A stretch of 64,000 nucleotides of DNA. It comes from Cyclobacteriaceae bacterium (GTDB taxonomy: Bacteria; Bacteroidota; Bacteroidia; Cytophagales; Cyclobacteriaceae). Each line of letters starts with the position of its first letter. Position 1 is the stretch's first letter. The notes beneath the pieces are model-generated. The model made no database searches. It was given only the letters and a program-made list of their open reading frames with translations, and was not told the origin of the DNA. The translations under genes were made by a program, and so were the position numbers. This document shows positions 18,139 through 27,258 of the stretch, in pieces. The stretch is taken from assembly GCA_022842845.1 (NCBI GenBank), contig JALHOT010000004.1, positions 124,001 to 188,000 on the forward strand. Reading direction: 5' to 3'.

Positions 18139-20415
18139 ATGAGCCGTCTCTTTTTTGTTTTTCTGCTAGTATGTACTACTGCCTCCTGGGCACAAGTAGA
18201 AGCACCTGAAGAATTGGTGAATCCATTAATGGGAACGCTCTCCAAGGTTTCCCTTTCCAATGGCAATACCTATCCTGCCATTGGTTTGCCCTGGGGCATG
18301 AACCTATGGTCGCCCCAAACGGGTAAGATGGGCGATGGTTGGATGTATACCTATGATGCAGACAAAATCAGAGGCTTCAAGCAAACGCATCAACCCAGTC
18401 CCTGGATGAATGATTACGGACAGTTTGTGATCATGCCGGTTACGGGCAAGCTTCAATTTAATCAAGAGGCGCGCGCCAGTTGGTTTTCACATAAATCGGA
18501 AGTAGCCAGGCCTTATTACTATAGTGTGTATTTGGCCGATGCGGATGTAACCACAGAGATTGCGCCCACAGAGAGAGCGGCCATTTTTCAATTTACCTTT
18601 CCTGAACAAGATTCTTCTTTCATCGTGATTGATGCCATCGATAAGGGTTCTTATGTGAAGGTCATTCCGGAAGAGAATAAGATCATTGGTTACTCCACCC
18701 GTTATCGCAGGGGGAGTCTCATTAATTTTAAAAACTATTTCGTTATCTATCTCAATAAGCCCTTCACCATGGCCTATACCTGGCGAGGCGATACACTGGT
18801 CAAAGATTCCTTGGAAATGAAGGCTGATCATGCAGGGGCCATTGTAGGTTTTGCTACCAAAAAAGGTGAGCAAGTACAACTGCGGGTGGCTTCCTCTTTT
18901 ATCAGTTGGGAACAGGCTGAATTGAATTTACAGCGCGAGTTGGCTTCAGATGATTTTGAGCAGATCAAAACGAAGGCGAAAACTATCTGGAACAAAACCT
19001 TGAGTCGCATTCAGGTGGAAGGAGGAACCGATGCGCAGCTGCGAACTTTTTACTCATGCCTGTATCGTACTTTATTCTTCCCCCAAAAATTATATGAGGT
19101 TGATGCTGCAGGCAAGGTTGTGCATTACAGTCCGTATAATGGAAAGATACTACCCGGCTATATGTTTGGGGGCACTGGCTTTTGGGATACCTTCCGCGCC
19201 TTGTATCCATTTTTAAATTTGATGTATCCTGCTATCAATAAGGAAATGCAGGAAGGCTTGATAAATGCCTACCTCGAAGGTGGTTTCTTACCAGAGTGGT
19301 CGAGCCCCGGTTATGCCGATATCATGATTGGTAATAATTCAGCTTCGGTAGTAGCCGAGGCTTATCTGAAGGGTTTGCGTGGTTACGATATAGAAAAATT
19401 ATACGAAGCATTAGTGCATGGAGCCAATCACGAAGGACCTGTATCTGCCGTAGGCCGCAAGGGTGTACAATTTTACAATGAACTTGGCTACGTGCCTTAC
19501 GATGTGGGGATCAACGAAAATGCTGCCCGCACCCTCGAATATGCCTACGATGATTTTGCGATCTATCAATTAGCCAAGGCCCTCAATAAACCAAAAGCGG
19601 AGCTTGATCTATATGCCAGGCGTAGTATGAATTACAAAAATCTCTTCGATCCACAAACAGGACTCATGAGAGGTAAAAATAAGGACGGTAAATTTCAATC
19701 TCCCTTTAATCCTTTTAAGTGGGGCGATGCTTTTACAGAAGGAAACAGCTGGCACTACACCTGGTCAGTCTTTCACGATGTACAGGGGCTTATTGATTTG
19801 ATGGGTGGGTCAAAAGCTTTTGTGAACAAACTTGATTCTGTATTTATGTTACCACCCAAGTTTGATGATACGTATTATGGTGGAGTTATCCACGAAATCA
19901 GGGAGATGCAAATTGCCAACATGGGCCAATACGCACACGGCAATCAACCCATCCAGCATATGATCTATTTATATAATTATGCAGGTACTCCCTGGAAGAC
20001 GCAATATTGGGTGCGAGAAACCATGAACCGCATGTATGCGCCTACACCCGATGGTTACTGTGGTGATGAAGATAACGGACAAACATCGGCCTGGTATATT
20101 TTCTCTGCTTTGGGTTTTTATCCTGTTTGTCCTGCGAGCGATCAATATGTATTGGGGGCTCCTTTATTTAAGAAAGTAACCTTGAATTTAGAAAATGGTC
20201 AGCAGGTGCAGATCAATGCACCTCACAATAACGAAAGGAATGTATATGTAGATGTACTGCGCATCAACGGAAAAGTATATGAGAAAAACTGGCTTAATCA
20301 CTTTGACTTGATGAAGGGGGCTATATTGGATTTTTCGATGGGTGATAAAATTAATGTTGAGCGGGGCACCAGGAGGGAAGCCTTTCCTTACTCTTTCTCG
20401 AATGAAAAGCGATAG
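18139..20415 (+). CDS. GH92-family alpha-mannosidase-like enzyme, catalytic acid Glu replaced by Gln
   Basis: A 758-residue exported glycoside hydrolase family 92 protein; signal peptide MSRLFFVFLLVCTTASWAQ. The GH92 pattern is clear: NPLMGTLS near the N terminus, FGGTGFWDTFRALYPF, and GQTSAWYIFSALGFYPV in the C-terminal (alpha/alpha)6 domain. GH92 enzymes are calcium-dependent inverting exo-mannosidases. The general base/metal cluster is present (GDEDNGQ, Asp643-Glu644-Asp645). The general acid, normally Glu in HGNEP, is Gln603 (AHGNQP). In GH92 members that remove mannose from a mannose-1-phosphate linkage a Gln at this place is known, so a phosphodiester-type substrate is possible. A second GH92 gene follows 72 bp later. 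Confidence 0.93.
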   Translation: MSRLFFVFLLVCTTASWAQVEAPEELVNPLMGTLSKVSLSNGNTYPAIGLPWGMNLWSPQTGKMGDGWMYTYDADKIRGFKQTHQPSPWMNDYGQFVIMPVTGKLQFNQEARASWFSHKSEVARPYYYSVYLADADVTTEIAPTERAAIFQFTFPEQDSSFIVIDAIDKGSYVKVIPEENKIIGYSTRYRRGSLINFKNYFVIYLNKPFTMAYTWRGDTLVKDSLEMKADHAGAIVGFATKKGEQVQLRVASSFISWEQAELNLQRELASDDFEQIKTKAKTIWNKTLSRIQVEGGTDAQLRTFYSCLYRTLFFPQKLYEVDAAGKVVHYSPYNGKILPGYMFGGTGFWDTFRALYPFLNLMYPAINKEMQEGLINAYLEGGFLPEWSSPGYADIMIGNNSASVVAEAYLKGLRGYDIEKLYEALVHGANHEGPVSAVGRKGVQFYNELGYVPYDVGINENAARTLEYAYDDFAIYQLAKALNKPKAELDLYARRSMNYKNLFDPQTGLMRGKNKDGKFQSPFNPFKWGDAFTEGNSWHYTWSVFHDVQGLIDLMGGSKAFVNKLDSVFMLPPKFDDTYYGGVIHEIREMQIANMGQYAHGNQPIQHMIYLYNYAGTPWKTQYWVRETMNRMYAPTPDGYCGDEDNGQTSAWYIFSALGFYPVCPASDQYVLGAPLFKKVTLNLENGQQVQINAPHNNERNVYVDVLRINGKVYEKNWLNHFDLMKGAILDFSMGDKINVERGTRREAFPYSFSNEKR

Positions 20416-20487
20416 CATGGCCATTGGATATGGTATCGCACAGTTCACATGATCAGTATTTTTATTGAGTCGGATAAAATAATTAGT

Positions 20488-22782
20488 ATGAGAATTAATC
20501 TTCTTTTTCTGTTGGGGATATGCTTCTTTTCAGTAGCCAGTAAAGCCCAACAAAATCTTATTCCTTATGCCAAACCTATTATAGGCACTGAAAAAATGGG
20601 GCATACTTTTCCGGGGGCAACGGTGCCTTTTGGTGCCGTGCAACTAAGTCCGGATACAGATACCATTCCCTATGAGGTGAATAACAGGTATAATAAAGAT
20701 GTTTATAAATACTGTGCCGGTTATCAGTATAAAGATAAAACCATTGTAGGTTTCAGTCACACGCATTTTAGTGGTACTGGTCATTCTGATCTTGGTGATT
20801 TTTTGGTAATGCCCACTACCGGTGCTTTGCAGTTGAATCCTGGAACAGCGGATAAACCCGGTAATGGTTATCGTTCTTTGTTCTCGCACAGTACAGAAGT
20901 GGCTGAGCCGGGTTATTATAAAGTGTTGTTGGAGGATCACAACATTCTTGCTGAGATGACTGCCTCTGAACGGACAGGCTTCCATCAATATACTTTTCCT
21001 GCTTCCAGTGAGGCGCACATCATCCTTGACCTGATGGCAGGGATCTATAATTACGAAGATAAAAATGTCTGGACCTTTGTGCGCATTGAGAATGATACAC
21101 TCGTAACAGGCTACCGGCAAACCAATGGATGGTCGCGTACACGTACCGTTTATTTCGCCATGACTTTTTCCAAGCCTTTTAAACAGTATGGCGCCAGGGA
21201 TTATTCCAAAGCGCAGGTGTATAAAGGTTTCTGGCGTAAGTTCGACCAGACACACAATCATCCGGACTTAGCCGGAAAGCAATTAAGACTGCACTTTGAT
21301 TTTGAAACACTTGCTCATGAGAAGATAAAAATGAAGCTGGCCTTGTCGCCAGTAAGTACGAGGAATGCTATTCAGAATTTGCAAGATGAAATTCCTCATT
21401 GGGATTTTGAAAAAGCCAAAGCAGCTGCACAGGCGCGATGGAACAAAGAACTGAATAAGATACAGGTGCAAATGTTAACACAAGAAGATAAGGTTAACTT
21501 TTACACAGCGATGTATCACGCAGCTTTGATGCCAACACTTTATATGGATGTGAATGGAGAATATAAGGGCCTGGATCAGAATGTGCATAAAGCGGAAGGA
21601 TTTACCAACTACACTTCGCTTTCCCTGTGGGATACTTTCAGGGCCTTTCATCCCTACCTGAATTTGATTAACCCTTCCAGGAATGCAGATGTTATTAAAT
21701 CCATGCAGGCCCATTACGATCAAAGTGCTTTGGACATGCTCCCCATTTGGTCGCACTATGCCAATGATAATTGGTGCATGAGCGGTTATCATGCAGTATC
21801 CGTCATTGCAGATGCTGTCATCAAAGGCAATAATGACTTCGATGCCAAACATGCACTGGATGCTTGTGTGGCCACCGCTCGCAAACGAAGCTATGAAGGC
21901 ATAGGCGATTATATAGACAAAGGTTATATACCGGCTGATAAAAACGGAACTTCTGTTTCTTCTACCCTCGAATATGCTTACGATGATTGGTGCATAGCAC
22001 AATTGGCCAAGCATTTAAAGGAGGAAGGTATTTATCAGGAGTTTATGAAACGATCTGAACACTGGAGAAATGTGTATGATGCCAGCATAGGTTTTATGCG
22101 TCCTCGCATGAGCGATGGATCTTTCAAGAAGAATTTTGATGTGCTCAACACAGAAGGGCAGGGCTTTATCGAAGGCAATGCCTGGAATTTTAGTTTGTAT
22201 GTGCCGCACAATCCTGCCGCTATGATTGAAGTGATGGGAGGTAAGAAAAAGTTTGTTACTCACTTAGACTCTCTATTTACCATGGATTTGCCCGATGCAT
22301 TTTTTGCACACACAGAAGACATTACAAGAGAAGGCATCATTGGTAACTATGTCCATGGCAATGAACCCGCTCATCATGTGGTATATTTGTATAACTGGAC
22401 AGATCAGCCCTGGAAAACACAGGAGAGAGTACGGATGATCCTGCGGCATCAATATCATAACGGGCCTGCAGGTTTAGGCGGTAATGATGATGCGGGACAA
22501 ATGAGTGCATGGTATCTGTTTACGACATTGGGTTTTTATCCGGTAGCACCAGGATCTGATCAGTATAGTCTGGGCAGTCCATTAGTGAAGGAGGCATTAG
22601 TTACATTTGAAAATGGTAATACGCTTTTGATTAAGGTGAATAACCAATCGGATAAAAATGTATATGTCAAGAGTGTTAAGTTGAATGGTAAAGTTGTGGA
22701 TAGACGCTACCTTACTCACACAGAGTTAATAGCTGGAGGAACTTTGACATTTGATATGAGTAGCAGGCCATCAAAGAAATAA
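20488..22782 (+). CDS. GH92-family alpha-1,2-mannosidase
   Basis: A 764-residue exported GH92 enzyme. The ATG at 20488 is chosen because it gives a standard signal peptide (MRINLLFLLGICFFSVASKA); a further in-frame ATG at 20449 only adds 13 residues. All hallmark segments are present: GHTFPGATVPFGAVQLSPDT, FSHTHFSGTGHSDLGDF, SLWDTFRAFHPYL, and the catalytic acid Glu626 in VHGNEPAHH with the base Asp667/Asp668 in GGNDDAGQMSAWY. It is therefore predicted to be a normal calcium-dependent exo-alpha-mannosidase acting on external N-glycan-like or mannan substrates. It is probably cotranscribed with the preceding GH92 gene, whose acid residue differs. Confidence 0.95.
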   Translation: MRINLLFLLGICFFSVASKAQQNLIPYAKPIIGTEKMGHTFPGATVPFGAVQLSPDTDTIPYEVNNRYNKDVYKYCAGYQYKDKTIVGFSHTHFSGTGHSDLGDFLVMPTTGALQLNPGTADKPGNGYRSLFSHSTEVAEPGYYKVLLEDHNILAEMTASERTGFHQYTFPASSEAHIILDLMAGIYNYEDKNVWTFVRIENDTLVTGYRQTNGWSRTRTVYFAMTFSKPFKQYGARDYSKAQVYKGFWRKFDQTHNHPDLAGKQLRLHFDFETLAHEKIKMKLALSPVSTRNAIQNLQDEIPHWDFEKAKAAAQARWNKELNKIQVQMLTQEDKVNFYTAMYHAALMPTLYMDVNGEYKGLDQNVHKAEGFTNYTSLSLWDTFRAFHPYLNLINPSRNADVIKSMQAHYDQSALDMLPIWSHYANDNWCMSGYHAVSVIADAVIKGNNDFDAKHALDACVATARKRSYEGIGDYIDKGYIPADKNGTSVSSTLEYAYDDWCIAQLAKHLKEEGIYQEFMKRSEHWRNVYDASIGFMRPRMSDGSFKKNFDVLNTEGQGFIEGNAWNFSLYVPHNPAAMIEVMGGKKKFVTHLDSLFTMDLPDAFFAHTEDITREGIIGNYVHGNEPAHHVVYLYNWTDQPWKTQERVRMILRHQYHNGPAGLGGNDDAGQMSAWYLFTTLGFYPVAPGSDQYSLGSPLVKEALVTFENGNTLLIKVNNQSDKNVYVKSVKLNGKVVDRRYLTHTELIAGGTLTFDMSSRPSKK

Positions 22783-22823
22783 TTCTTTGCCTGACAAGTA
22801 TTTTACCAATTCAGTGATAATGA

Positions 22824-23708
22824 TTAGTTGTAATCAAAAGCCTGATCTCTTACTTTATAGTACTCTTTATTAAAGATACCGAAGTAGAAGCGTGCAGGGA
22901 ATAGGTGATAAAAGGGCCATATCTTGGTTAAGGTATGTTGTTCCGTTGTATACGCCTTCATGACTTGCTGTTTTTGCTCCTCAAAGCCTTTGAATGATAT
23001 TTGCACCGTTGGTTTAGGGGTGCTTTTGAACTGATATACTTCTTTAGCTATTTCATAAGCCGGCAGGCCATCAAGAATTTTCTCATTCATACGCGGATCA
23101 AATACAGCCTGATAAATTCTTTTGACAAAAGCGGTAGAGTCTTTTTGATATTTACGGCAATAGTTAAGCGTTAATCTGCTAATCAACAGATGTTCCGGGT
23201 GGCCATAACCGCCAATGCTGTCATCGAGCGTGAAGATGACGGAAGGCTTATGTGCTTGTATAAAACGCTGTATATAAGGCATAACATTTTCAATATTGTA
23301 AATGCTATCAAGCAGGTGGTGAGGGATGGCTTTCCATGGATCTTGAACATTTTCTCTGTCATCGCGCAGTAAGACATGATGAAACTCTATGCTTTTGATG
23401 CCTTGTATAGTAGCCGCTTGTTGCAGATGAATTTGTCGAATCGAATCACGCCCTTTCCAACCTTGATAGAAACACATTTGCCTTACTGTCCACCCTTCTT
23501 TGCATAAAGCCGATATCGTGCCGGCCATGCTCACGGCATCATCATCGTGGGCAACAATGATTAAAGCTGTCTTGTTAGATTGTTCTTTGAGAAAACTGTC
23601 TTCTGGATAAGTGGCTGCAGCAGCCAGGTAATACAAGTATGACACCACACCTGCAAAAATGAGTATTGATGTTATTACCACCAGGATAGAAAATTTGAGA
23701 GCTTTCAT
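22824..23708 (-). CDS. PIG-L (LmbE-like) family deacetylase, membrane-anchored
   Basis: A 294-residue protein with one N-terminal membrane segment (about residues 6-30) and a LmbE-like Rossmann domain. PIG-L enzymes are zinc-dependent de-N-acetylases of GlcNAc-type groups. The usual AHPDDE motif is AHDDDA here (residues 53-58): the metal and catalytic His54, Asp56 and Asp57 stay, Pro becomes Asp and the final Glu becomes Ala. The second metal motif, GGYGHPEHL, is normal. It probably acts in the periplasm or on the outer face. It is convergent with the GH92 pair and 37 bp downstream of the amidohydrolase gene on the same strand, so it may belong to that operon. Confidence 0.9.
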   Translation of the reverse strand: MKALKFSILVVITSILIFAGVVSYLYYLAAAATYPEDSFLKEQSNKTALIIVAHDDDAVSMAGTISALCKEGWTVRQMCFYQGWKGRDSIRQIHLQQAATIQGIKSIEFHHVLLRDDRENVQDPWKAIPHHLLDSIYNIENVMPYIQRFIQAHKPSVIFTLDDSIGGYGHPEHLLISRLTLNYCRKYQKDSTAFVKRIYQAVFDPRMNEKILDGLPAYEIAKEVYQFKSTPKPTVQISFKGFEEQKQQVMKAYTTEQHTLTKIWPFYHLFPARFYFGIFNKEYYKVRDQAFDYN

Positions 23709-23745
23709 GTTTCCTGTTTTTGCGTATAGTGCTTTTACTTTTTGA

Positions 23746-25431
23746 CTATTGCTTAAGTTGTTTCCAGCCTGGGCCTCTTACAACCCTTCCAGGCTTAGCA
23801 TTGGTATGTTCTCCATTGGCTAAAACCTGTACACCATTGACAAAGACATGCAACATGCCACTGCTATACTGATGTGGTTTTTCAAATGTGGCATGGTCTT
23901 GAATTTTTTCTGCATCAAAGATGACTACATCTGCAAAATAGCCTGGGGTGAGCAAACCTCTCTTCTTGATTTTTAAATTAGTGGCGGGTAAAGAAGTTAG
24001 CTTCCTGATCGCTTCTTTCATGGGGATTACTTTTTCATCGCGCACATATTTACCCAATAGCCTGGAAAAGTTTCCATAGGCCCTTGGGTGGGTATTGTAT
24101 TGAAGGAATACGCCTTCGGCAGCAGGTGATTCGGCATCACTGCCAAAGCTCATGTAGGGTAAGGTGATTTGTCTTTTTACATTCTCTTCACTCATCATAA
24201 AATAGGCAGTACCAACCCGCGTACTGTCGGTAATGACCAAATCCATGGCAGTTTCTTCGGGTGACTTCCCATAGATTCGGGAAACCTCTGCCAATGTTTT
24301 TCCTGTAAATTGTTTAAGTGAGTCATTAGTAAAACCTAACAGCAAAACCCGTTCTGGGCTTCCTGCCATCAGCAAGAGATTTTCCCATGCCGTTGAAGGC
24401 TTGCGCATTTCTTGTAATGCTTTGTTTCGAAGTGTAGGATTTTGTAATCGCTTAATCCACTCTTTTATACCACCTTCTTGTACCCATGGTGGCATAGAGG
24501 CGTCTAAGCCAGTGGCACCCGCAGTATAGGTATACATGTCAGTAGTTATTTTAATGCCATTCCTGTTAGCTTCATCAATTTTCATTAAGACGGAGTCTAG
24601 TTTCTGCCAATTTTCTTTACCTGCCAATTTTAAGTGATAGATCTCTGCCGGTAGTTGTGCCTCACGGGCAATTCGAATCGTTTCATCAACAGCATTATAA
24701 ATGTTATTGCCTTCGCTCCTCATATGGCTTATATACATTCCATTGTATTCGGCTGCGACCTTACAGAGTTCTATTAGTTCTTCCGTACTGCTATAGTTGG
24801 CTGGCGCATAAATGAGAGAAGCACCAATGCCAAGCGCTCCTTCTTCCATAGCTTGGCGCACTAAATCCTTCATGCGCATCAGTTCTTCTTCACTAGGTGC
24901 TCTGTTGGCATAACCCAATTCATGTATCCTTGCTGTGGTTGCGCCCATAAAGGAAGCTACATTGGTACTTACTCCTCTGCGCTCGAGTGACTCCAGGTAT
25001 TCTCCTAAACTTGTCCAATCGATCGTATAGGCAGTGGATGGATCCCGCCTCATCATATCGTAGGTCTCTTCTTTCATTTTTTCATTCATTGGGCCCATAG
25101 AAGTACCTTCACCAAATACTTCTAAGGTTACACCTTGCCGAATATCAGCTTGTGATCTCCCATCGATAATGAGTGATTCAACGGCCCAGCTCAGCATGTT
25201 GATGAATCCGGGAGCGACTGTTAATCCAGTGGCATCGATTTCAAGTGTGGCTTTGGCCGATGATAGGTCACCAATAAATGAAATCGTATCTGCATTGATA
25301 CCGATATCAGTTACAATACCTTCATTACCACTTCCGTCAAAGACAGTGCCTCCCCGAATGATTGTGTCGAATCTTTGTGATTCGCAGCTGGTGATCAGGC
25401 ATGCGAATAGTAGCAGTAAGGTATTTTTCAT
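23746..25431 (-). CDS. Lipoprotein of the N-acyl-D-amino acid deacylase family, HxH motif lost
   Basis: A 561-residue amidohydrolase-superfamily protein. The ATG at 25431 is chosen because it gives a lipoprotein signal (MKNTLLLLFACLITSC). It is homologous along its length to the next gene upstream (25448-26938). The first metal motif, HxH at the end of strand 1, is replaced: GFINMLSWA instead of GFIDTHSHH, so both His are lost (Leu80, Trp82). Later ligands look kept: YISHMRSE, AEIYHLK and the Asp in FGSDAES. The substrate is probably an N-acyl-D-amino acid or a similar amide, if it is active; a one-metal or changed activity is likely. It starts 16 bp after its paralogue ends. Confidence 0.85.
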   Translation of the reverse strand: MKNTLLLLFACLITSCESQRFDTIIRGGTVFDGSGNEGIVTDIGINADTISFIGDLSSAKATLEIDATGLTVAPGFINMLSWAVESLIIDGRSQADIRQGVTLEVFGEGTSMGPMNEKMKEETYDMMRRDPSTAYTIDWTSLGEYLESLERRGVSTNVASFMGATTARIHELGYANRAPSEEELMRMKDLVRQAMEEGALGIGASLIYAPANYSSTEELIELCKVAAEYNGMYISHMRSEGNNIYNAVDETIRIAREAQLPAEIYHLKLAGKENWQKLDSVLMKIDEANRNGIKITTDMYTYTAGATGLDASMPPWVQEGGIKEWIKRLQNPTLRNKALQEMRKPSTAWENLLLMAGSPERVLLLGFTNDSLKQFTGKTLAEVSRIYGKSPEETAMDLVITDSTRVGTAYFMMSEENVKRQITLPYMSFGSDAESPAAEGVFLQYNTHPRAYGNFSRLLGKYVRDEKVIPMKEAIRKLTSLPATNLKIKKRGLLTPGYFADVVIFDAEKIQDHATFEKPHQYSSGMLHVFVNGVQVLANGEHTNAKPGRVVRGPGWKQLKQ

Positions 25432-25447
25432 ATTGTAGATTGAGTAT

Positions 25448-26938
25448 TTATTTATTCCTATAAATGGCTTTACCACTATAAGTATGAGTGGTTTTGCCAG
25501 CTTCAAATACTTTTTGCCCATTTACCCAAACGCTTTGAATGCCTGTTGAGGGTAACTGTGGCCTTTCGGGTGTAGCATGATCACTGACGACAATCGGATC
25601 AAAAAGAACCAGATCGGCATAGTAGCCTTCTTTAATTTCACCTCTTTTCTGAATACCAACATTGTTGGCGGCCAGCGAGGTCATTTTACGGATAGCATCC
25701 TCCAGATTCAAGGCTTTTTCTTCTCTTACGTATTGTCTGATTATTTTAGTGAATGAACCAAAACCCCTTGGGTGCCTGCCCACGCCTGAACCATCAGAAC
25801 AAATATTTGTGTACGGCCATTGCATGATCTGCCTGATATCATTTTCTTCCATGCTTGTAGCGATGATGCTTTCGTCCCCTTGCTTTGCTTCTACTTCTGC
25901 AATTAAGTTCATTAATGTTTTGGCAGGCTCCTCTTTTCTTAATTGTGCAATATCGCTTAGGGTCATTCCTATGTAAGTGGTATCAGGACTGTAATTACCG
26001 ATACGGATGCCTTCAGGTGGGGCTAATTCTTTTAAAGCAAAAATCGCTTCGTCTTTATCTTTGAAATTGCGCTTAGGAAAAAGAACTGTCATCGTAGATG
26101 ACCAGTAAGGATAGGGATATATGTCAGCACTTACCACAATACCTGACGCGCGCGCTGAATCTAATTTAGCAATAAGTTTATCGGATTGGCCCCAAATACT
26201 CTTCATGGCAAGTTTGGTGTGAGAAATGTGAATTGGCATTTTTGTTTCAGACCCAATTTTTAGAATCTCATCAATGGCCTTCCAGAAATAACGATCTTCA
26301 CTGCGGATATGGCTCGCATAGCGTGTTTGATATCCAGCGGCAACTTGGGCAAGCGCCATCACTTCTTCTTCACTGGAAAATATGCCCGGATCATACTCCA
26401 ATCCTGTGGATAGACCCAGTGCTCCAGCTTCCAATTCTTGTTGCAGTATTTTCTTCATGGCCGCCATCTCCTGAGGAGAAGCAAAACGCTTAAAACTATC
26501 AGCCATCACAGAGTCTCGTAATGTATTATGTCCTACGTAGGTGCCGACATTAACAGCCACTGGTGTTTGTTGCAGTTTATTATAGAAATTGATCAGGGGT
26601 AATTCAGAAAATCCATCTTGCCCAACAATAATAGTTGTAATCCCCTGACTCAGGCATGCAGGCATATCGCGAATGCTGAACATGCCGCGATCATGGTGGC
26701 TATGCGTATCAATAAAGCCTGGTGTAAGGGCTAATCCATAAGCATCATAAATATTGATTGCCTTTGCTTTCGATAAGTCCCCAATGGCTGCGATCGTATC
26801 TCCTTGTATGGCAATGTCACCTACGAATGGAGGTGCCCCGGTTCCATCATAAATAGTTGCATTGCGTATGATTAAGTCATAGGTAGGACTTTGGCATGAT
26901 AGCAGAAATACAATGGAACTAAGTAGAAGGTATTTCAT
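25448..26938 (-). CDS. Lipoprotein N-acyl-D-amino acid deacylase-like amidohydrolase
   Basis: A 496-residue protein with a lipobox signal (MKYLLLSSIVFLLSC), so it is probably anchored to a membrane outside the cytoplasm. It has the composite beta sandwich (DLIIRNATIYDGTG at the N terminus, YYADLVLFDP and VWVNGQKVF at the end) and TIM barrel of D-aminoacylases. The metal motif is intact, with His79 and His81 in GFIDTHSHHDRG; YASHIRSED and PIHISHTKL supply further His, and ICSDGSG the Asp. The Cys of the usual VGNCG motif is replaced (VGQDG, giving Asp), so the bridging ligand is changed. It is first in a two-gene paralogue pair, perhaps followed by the PIG-L gene. Confidence 0.9.
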   Translation of the reverse strand: MKYLLLSSIVFLLSCQSPTYDLIIRNATIYDGTGAPPFVGDIAIQGDTIAAIGDLSKAKAINIYDAYGLALTPGFIDTHSHHDRGMFSIRDMPACLSQGITTIIVGQDGFSELPLINFYNKLQQTPVAVNVGTYVGHNTLRDSVMADSFKRFASPQEMAAMKKILQQELEAGALGLSTGLEYDPGIFSSEEEVMALAQVAAGYQTRYASHIRSEDRYFWKAIDEILKIGSETKMPIHISHTKLAMKSIWGQSDKLIAKLDSARASGIVVSADIYPYPYWSSTMTVLFPKRNFKDKDEAIFALKELAPPEGIRIGNYSPDTTYIGMTLSDIAQLRKEEPAKTLMNLIAEVEAKQGDESIIATSMEENDIRQIMQWPYTNICSDGSGVGRHPRGFGSFTKIIRQYVREEKALNLEDAIRKMTSLAANNVGIQKRGEIKEGYYADLVLFDPIVVSDHATPERPQLPSTGIQSVWVNGQKVFEAGKTTHTYSGKAIYRNK

Positions 26939-27258
26939 GTCAGTTGGGACCGGTAGGTTACAAGCTGAAATTACTAAAATTATCTTTAATACTGTTGGCT
27001 TGATTTCCTATCGTCCTTGCTGAATCCAGGCATTAACATTTTGTTGGATGTAGGCACATCGGTTATAGCATATAAAATGAATACAGGGTTTGAATTAATG
27101 CTTAGTTAACAGCCGTAATCATATACCGAAAATGAGGTATGTATCTATTATTTTATTTGGTTAACTGCTTTTAAAAATTCTTATCATTTTTTATATTACA
27201 ATATCGATTCAGCCTTTGTGTCGACTCTTGTGCAGTAATAACCTTAAAAATAATACCT
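26939..27258. other. Divergent intergenic region, 320 bp
   Basis: It lies between two divergently transcribed genes and should hold both promoters. I see no full TTG-N19-TAnnTTTG match in either direction. A short inverted repeat ATACC-N8-GGTAT sits near 27122-27140. No gene or RNA was recognised. Confidence 0.35.

Noticed and set aside
20644-22014. Long minus-strand frames (205 and 179 codons) inside the second GH92 gene
   Set aside because: Fully antisense to a gene with all catalytic motifs; composition is that of a shadow frame (His/Ile-rich).
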